From Spirochaetota bacterium (lineage in GTDB: Bacteria > Spirochaetota > Spirochaetia > B11-G9), in assembly GCA_003641695.1 (NCBI GenBank), contig QNBL01000017.1, positions 1-18,134 on the forward strand: a stretch of 18,134 nt of DNA. The letters are read 5' to 3'. The notes below the pieces were generated by a model. It was not told the DNA's origin and searched no databases. It saw only the letters and a list, made by a program, of their open reading frames with translations. Below are positions 15,070 through 18,134 of this stretch, piece after piece. Position numbers and translations under genes: made by a program. Each line of letters starts with the position of its first letter. Positions within the stretch are counted from its first letter, which is position 1.

Positions 15070-16219
15070 GGGTCAGAGTAATTATATTCAGCCCCCTGTC
15101 CGGGAGCTGGTGAATATTTGATTCAAAATGAATATCCTGCTCCCTGCAGGCTTCATCCATGAAAGAAAGATAATACAAACCCAGATCTGAACTAAACCTG
15201 TCTTCGGACTCCTCCTGATAGTAATCGAGAAGAGTCTTTTTCTTTATATCCGCCGCCTTTTTACTATCCAAATCTTCCTTAAGCTTCTGATATTCCCTGT
15301 CCTTGTTGTAGATGAGGACCTGAAACTTCGTTCTTGTCCCGATGGAGGTCGAGTTCCCATGTATCTTCCATGAGAGGGTGAGAAACTCATGCTGCTTTTC
15401 CAGATATTTTAAAAGCTCTTTCCGCACAAGTTCGTTGGAGAGGATCTTGTTGAAGTCAGTTTTATCCTTGTAAATCCGGGTCGAAAGCTGCTTTAACTGG
15501 CTCAACTCAGCATTTATTGAAAATTCCATTACCATGAGGGAAAGATACTCTGCAATTCTGTACTTGCTGATGTACGAAAAAAGAATATCGATAATTCCCT
15601 CAAACAGAGAATTGTAGTCATTATATTTTTCGGATACCGACAGGATATACCAGATAAAGGGATTGATATGATCGATATACCGGCACCCCAGCATCTTGAG
15701 CTTGGGCATATCTTCCTCTTCGATGGCTGAATCCGAGAGTTTCGTGAAAGCACCTTCGATTATTTCCTTCCTGTACTTTTCAATCTTTCCGCCGATCTCT
15801 CTGGTCAGCTTCCCTCCGGAATCAAATCTGTGAATTGATGAGCTGTCGAGAATTTTTTTTGGATTCATTCTGTTCCAGTTTGAGACAAAGGAGGATTTGA
15901 GCATTCTTGAAGCTACTGCAGCAGAAAATTTCCGGTAGAGCATACCGTAGAAAACAAGTTTTGAGGTATCCATAATTTCACTCCGCTTCTCGGTAAATGC
16001 TGTCCGGATTACCTCAATCCTTGAAATATAATCGGCAACTATCATTTTCTGGACAAACGGCGCACCATACTCCCTCAGGGTAATACCATACCCGACGGCA
16101 TTATCCGACAGAGACTGCTTTTCGAGTTTTCTGTTATGCGAATTAAAAAACTGAATTCCTTCTTCGGTAAAGGTTAAGCGCAAAGGTAATTTTATCTGCG
16201 AACTCTTTCTACCTTCCAT
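15056..16219 (-). CDS. Uncharacterised protein with faint GHKL-ATPase-like C-terminal half
   Basis: I do not recognise this 387-aa protein by name. It has no signal peptide or membrane helix and is rich in charged helices. The C-terminal half carries elements in the order of a GHKL ATPase: EFSINA (232-237) like an N-box E-x-x-x-N-A, a strand V-L-I-Y-N-K-D (301-307) where the G1 strand would be, DLGLYYL (345-351) like a G2 box, and closing beta strands (363-386). There is no D-x-G-x-G, and the N-box to G1 distance is long, so ATP binding is doubtful. It is the third gene, 27 nt after the RsbW-like gene, in the STAS/anti-sigma operon, which suggests a regulatory partner. AAGGTAAGGG precedes the ATG. 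Confidence 0.85.
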   Translation of the reverse strand: MEGRKSSQIKLPLRLTFTEEGIQFFNSHNRKLEKQSLSDNAVGYGITLREYGAPFVQKMIVADYISRIEVIRTAFTEKRSEIMDTSKLVFYGMLYRKFSAAVASRMLKSSFVSNWNRMNPKKILDSSSIHRFDSGGKLTREIGGKIEKYRKEIIEGAFTKLSDSAIEEEDMPKLKMLGCRYIDHINPFIWYILSVSEKYNDYNSLFEGIIDILFSYISKYRIAEYLSLMVMEFSINAELSQLKQLSTRIYKDKTDFNKILSNELVRKELLKYLEKQHEFLTLSWKIHGNSTSIGTRTKFQVLIYNKDREYQKLKEDLDSKKAADIKKKTLLDYYQEESEDRFSSDLGLYYLSFMDEACREQDIHFESNIHQLPDRGLNIITLTLILS

Positions 16220-16246
16220 CCCTTACCTTCTTGATGCTTGCTTGTA

Positions 16247-16792
16247 CTAATTAAGTTCCAATCCGTATTTTTTCTTTCCAAAATTCTTATATACAGCTAT
16301 GCAGTTCTTTTTCTCTGTAAAGACAACGCCTCCGTCCCAGTATTCCAGAGCAGCAAAGAGAGCATTACCTCCGTCGTTTTCATTGCTTTCTTCAGTCCGG
16401 AACGAGAAATACTTCTCCATCTCTTCAAAATCCTGATTCGCAAAACACTCATTTCTCTTTTTGTTAAATTCGTTCCACTCTTCAAGTTTTTTGAATCCGT
16501 CACCCTCATCTTCGACAATGACATGAGCATGGTCGTTACCGAAACCAGCCCAAATCTTTACTTTTTTACTCATATCGTTCTTGTTGCCGTGGCGTACAGC
16601 ATTCTTGATAAGTTCACTTATCTGCTGCTCGAGAAGGTTTATCTCTTTAATCTCAGGGGGTGCCTTCTGCACAACCAGCATCGAGAAAAATCTTACCTGC
16701 CGGATATCCGAGGGGAATTCCTTGAAAAAAAGACCATCCTTTTTTAAAAGCGGATTGTTGTTATCTATAATTATCCTTTTATTTTCTTCCAT
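16247..16792 (-). CDS. RsbW/SpoIIAB-like GHKL ATPase (anti-sigma/serine kinase type)
   Basis: A 181-aa cytoplasmic protein with a HATPase_c domain. The N-box is ELIKNAVRHGN (60-70, with N64 binding Mg-ATP). G1 is DEGDGF (95-100). The G2-equivalent region, NDGGNALFAALEYWD (139-153), lacks the usual G-x-G-L. A charged helical insertion (about 101-137) separates G1 from G2. RsbW-type proteins phosphorylate a STAS partner and sequester a target such as a sigma factor. Here the STAS gene lies 11 nt upstream in the same operon. AAGGAG precedes the ATG by 6 nt. No sigma factor gene is nearby, so the output partner is unknown. Confidence 0.88.
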   Translation of the reverse strand: MEENKRIIIDNNNPLLKKDGLFFKEFPSDIRQVRFFSMLVVQKAPPEIKEINLLEQQISELIKNAVRHGNKNDMSKKVKIWAGFGNDHAHVIVEDEGDGFKKLEEWNEFNKKRNECFANQDFEEMEKYFSFRTEESNENDGGNALFAALEYWDGGVVFTEKKNCIAVYKNFGKKKYGLELN

Positions 16793-16803
16793 TAACCTTC
16801 TCC

Positions 16804-17142
16804 TTAACGCTCAAGTAACCCAATCGCTTCTTTTAACGAAGATACTATCGGGAAATAATGGGTTAGTTTTGTAAGCCGTATAACCTTTTCAACAGATCCG
16901 TGTACATTCGCTATCTTCAGCTTGTATCCCGCTTTCTTGATGGTACTGTACACATGAATAAGAACCCCGATGCCGCTGCTGTCGATATACTCAACCTTTT
17001 CCAAATCCAGAACATACTTTGCAATACCTTTGGCAAGCATCTTTGCAACAACATCTTTAAGTTCAAACGCACTGTAAAGATCCATGTCCCCAATTACTTC
17101 AATAATATAAACTGAAGAATATTTCTTTAATTTTATTTCCAT
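16804..17142 (-). CDS. STAS-domain anti-anti-sigma factor (RsbV/SpoIIAA-like)
   Basis: A 112-aa single STAS domain. The phosphorylation loop Y-I-D-S-S-G-I-G (52-59) is intact; S55, the residue after D54, is the expected site phosphorylated by an RsbW-like kinase and dephosphorylated by a PP2C phosphatase. G-D-M-D-L-Y-S-A (18-25) is the typical first turn. It is the first gene of the leftward operon with the GHKL kinase and the 387-aa protein. The HAMP-GAF-PP2C phosphatase 2 kb away is the natural partner. Only a weak AGGT-like ribosome binding site precedes the ATG. Upstream, TTGACG at 17251..17246 with TAGTTT 17 bp on is a poor promoter candidate. Confidence 0.93.
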   Translation of the reverse strand: MEIKLKKYSSVYIIEVIGDMDLYSAFELKDVVAKMLAKGIAKYVLDLEKVEYIDSSGIGVLIHVYSTIKKAGYKLKIANVHGSVEKVIRLTKLTHYFPIVSSLKEAIGLLER

Positions 17143-17305
17143 ATACCGACCTGTTTCTCCCGGATTTTGAAGATTGCAAAAAGGATAAAGGATTCTCTAA
17201 CCTTTTCCTCGAGCGTAAATAAAAACTATCACTATATCATTCTCCCGTCAAGTAGAGATTTTAGAGCATTTTACAGTAATTATTTAAGTTTAATTCTTTC
17301 TTTTC

Positions 17306-17334
17306 TTGACCACAGTCCCTTTACAATTTAAACT
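17306..17334 (+). promoter_or_regulatory. Candidate promoter of the small exported protein gene
   Basis: TTGACC at 17306-17311, a 17-bp spacer, TAAACT at 17329-17334 (4 of 6 consensus bases). The predicted start is near 17341, just ahead of the AAGGA ribosome binding site at 17342-17346. Confidence 0.45.
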
Positions 17335-17353
17335 TACACATAAGGATGAAACC

Positions 17354-17833
17354 ATGAAAAGAATTACAATTTCGGCAGTTTTCTTTATTATAGCACTTCT
17401 TGTTTCAGCAGAAACAGGCGGAACGGCTCAAGATCCGATTAATTTCGATCTTACCCTTAAGGATATCTACACGATGGTACAAGAGGGAAATGCAAATAAT
17501 ATTAATCCTGACCGGTACCTCGTTATCAATGGAACCGTCTCAGCCAGAGAAGTCCTGAACCCGGACAAGGAGAACTTTGTCGGCATACTGGAGTTAAGCT
17601 CAGGAGAATGGCTGGGTGTTGCCGATGTGGAGATCTACCGCTGTTACATTCAGCTTGAAGGAAGTGAGTTTTCATCCGCGATCCCTGTAAGACGTTCAAG
17701 AAGACCGAAGCCGGAAGAGATTCAGCTGAATACAAAGATCCTTGTGCTGGGGAAGTACCTTGGATACAGTGAAGATGAACAGGGCAACAAGTATCCGGTT
17801 ATCAAGGGTTTCAAGATACGGAAAGTCGAATGA
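17354..17833 (+). CDS. Small exported protein of unknown function
   Basis: A 159-aa protein with a clear signal peptide: MKR, then a hydrophobic core at about 5-17, and a likely cleavage after VSA (residue 19). The cysteine-free signal region rules out a lipoprotein. The mature part (about 30-159) alternates beta-strand-like segments: YLVINGTVSAREV, FVGILELSSGEWLGV, KILVLGKYLGY and PVIKGFKIRKVE. An arginine-rich loop (P-V-R-R-S-R-R-P-K-P) lies at 111-120. The pattern suggests a small beta-barrel such as an OB fold, but I do not recognise the family. AAGGA at 17342-17346 lies 7 nt before the ATG at 17354; an ATG at 17346 is out of frame. The gene is transcribed away from the STAS operon. Confidence 0.75.
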   Translation: MKRITISAVFFIIALLVSAETGGTAQDPINFDLTLKDIYTMVQEGNANNINPDRYLVINGTVSAREVLNPDKENFVGILELSSGEWLGVADVEIYRCYIQLEGSEFSSAIPVRRSRRPKPEEIQLNTKILVLGKYLGYSEDEQGNKYPVIKGFKIRKVE

Positions 17834-17850
17834 TTTGATAATAAACCTTG

Positions 17851-17932
17851 TGTTACACACCTCCACATGGGGAAAAGTTAAACGATTACTTCATCACTCC
17901 CAAGTGGAGTATTATGGTATCAATATGTAACA
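17851..17932. repeat. Nested imperfect inverted repeat
   Basis: The outer arms TGTTACA (17851-17857) and TGTAACA (17926-17932) are perfect 7-bp inverted repeats. Inside them, CTCCACATGGG (17861-17871) pairs with CCCAAGTGGAG (17899-17909) at 10 of 11 positions, around a loop of about 27 nt. The structure lies in the 146-nt gap between two convergent reading frames. It lacks a T-run, so a standard intrinsic terminator is unlikely. Confidence 0.5.
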
Positions 17933-17979
17933 AATAGCCCCTTTAGAGAGATCAGATTCCAAAAATATAAGGTGCATTA

Positions 17980-18134
17980 TTACTGAGGTGCTCCTGAATT
18001 GTAAAAAGAACCTTCATAAAACAGGAACTGTTTTTCATTTGAACCATTTGTACCCAAAGAATTCCAATTGGTAGGGTCTTGGCTATTAATAGAAATCAAT
18101 CTATCAGTGCTACCATCATCATCGATGAAAGTCA
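17980..18134 (-). CDS. C-terminal end of an unrecognised protein, cut by the window edge
   Basis: An open frame enters from the right edge and ends at TAA (17982..17980), giving 50 visible residues. They begin TFIDDDGSTDRLISIN and end YNSGAPQ. The peptide is rich in Asn, Ser, Gly and Asp with scattered aromatics (N-W-N-S-L-G-T-N-G-S-N), a composition common in extracytoplasmic or repeat-containing surface proteins. Codon choice favours A/T third bases more than the neighbouring genes. No start, domain or family can be seen. It could also be a gene remnant. Confidence 0.45.
   Translation of the reverse strand, partial: TFIDDDGSTDRLISINSQDPTNWNSLGTNGSNEKQFLFYEGSFYNSGAPQ

Noticed and set aside
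16238..16747. 169-codon rightward open frame over the RsbW-like gene
   Set aside because: It is antisense to an intact GHKL ATPase. The Phe/Leu-rich translation mirrors Lys/Glu codons of the true gene.
17851..17932. Integron attC site
   Set aside because: The outer arms read GTTACA...TGTAAC, the reverse orientation of attC core ends, and no integrase or cassette array is present.

Overview
The window looks like a chromosomal segment of a free-living spirochaete (Spirochaetaceae-like, moderate GC). The main reason is the gene layout. A dksA-like/infA pair sits beside a long moxR-DUF58-bat operon, an arrangement I recall from Borrelia and Treponema. Much regulatory and exported-protein coding accompanies it. 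No rRNA, tRNA, CRISPR array, insertion sequence or phage gene was found. This is mostly an ordinary, densely packed chromosome in which convergent genes abut or overlap.

Layout. (1) 1-456: the 5' end of a leftward DksA/TraR-like gene diverges from infA, with back-to-back TTGACA boxes between them. (2) 457-8118, all leftward: an eight-gene Bat (Bacteroides aerotolerance) operon. In transcription order it is moxR (AAA+), DUF58/vWA, a DUF4381-like membrane protein, batA, batB, batC, a fused batD-batE, and smr. Gaps are 3 nt or less and most junctions overlap, so it should be one translationally coupled transcript. It probably encodes a MoxR ATPase acting with three vWA proteins and periplasmic TPR/SH3 partners at the inner membrane. 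(3) 8207-9918, rightward: a PHP-family histidinol-phosphatase-like gene and an HD-GYP protein. (4) 9908-12744, leftward: trmH, then a UMF1-type MFS transporter followed by an IclR regulator.

(5) 12934-17142: a partner-switching signalling module. A membrane-anchored HAMP-GAF-PP2C phosphatase (RsbU-like) runs rightward. It converges on a leftward operon of a STAS anti-anti-sigma protein, an RsbW-like GHKL ATPase, and an unrecognised 387-aa protein. That protein keeps faint GHKL-like motifs and is the best candidate here for an undescribed component. No sigma factor is adjacent. (6) 17354-18134: a small exported protein of unknown function, a nested inverted repeat, and the 3' end of a leftward reading frame cut by the window edge.

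Start codons were chosen by Shine-Dalgarno position and family N-termini. Several differ from the longest possible frame (infA, smr, moxR, the PHP gene, the HD-GYP gene and the last exported protein).
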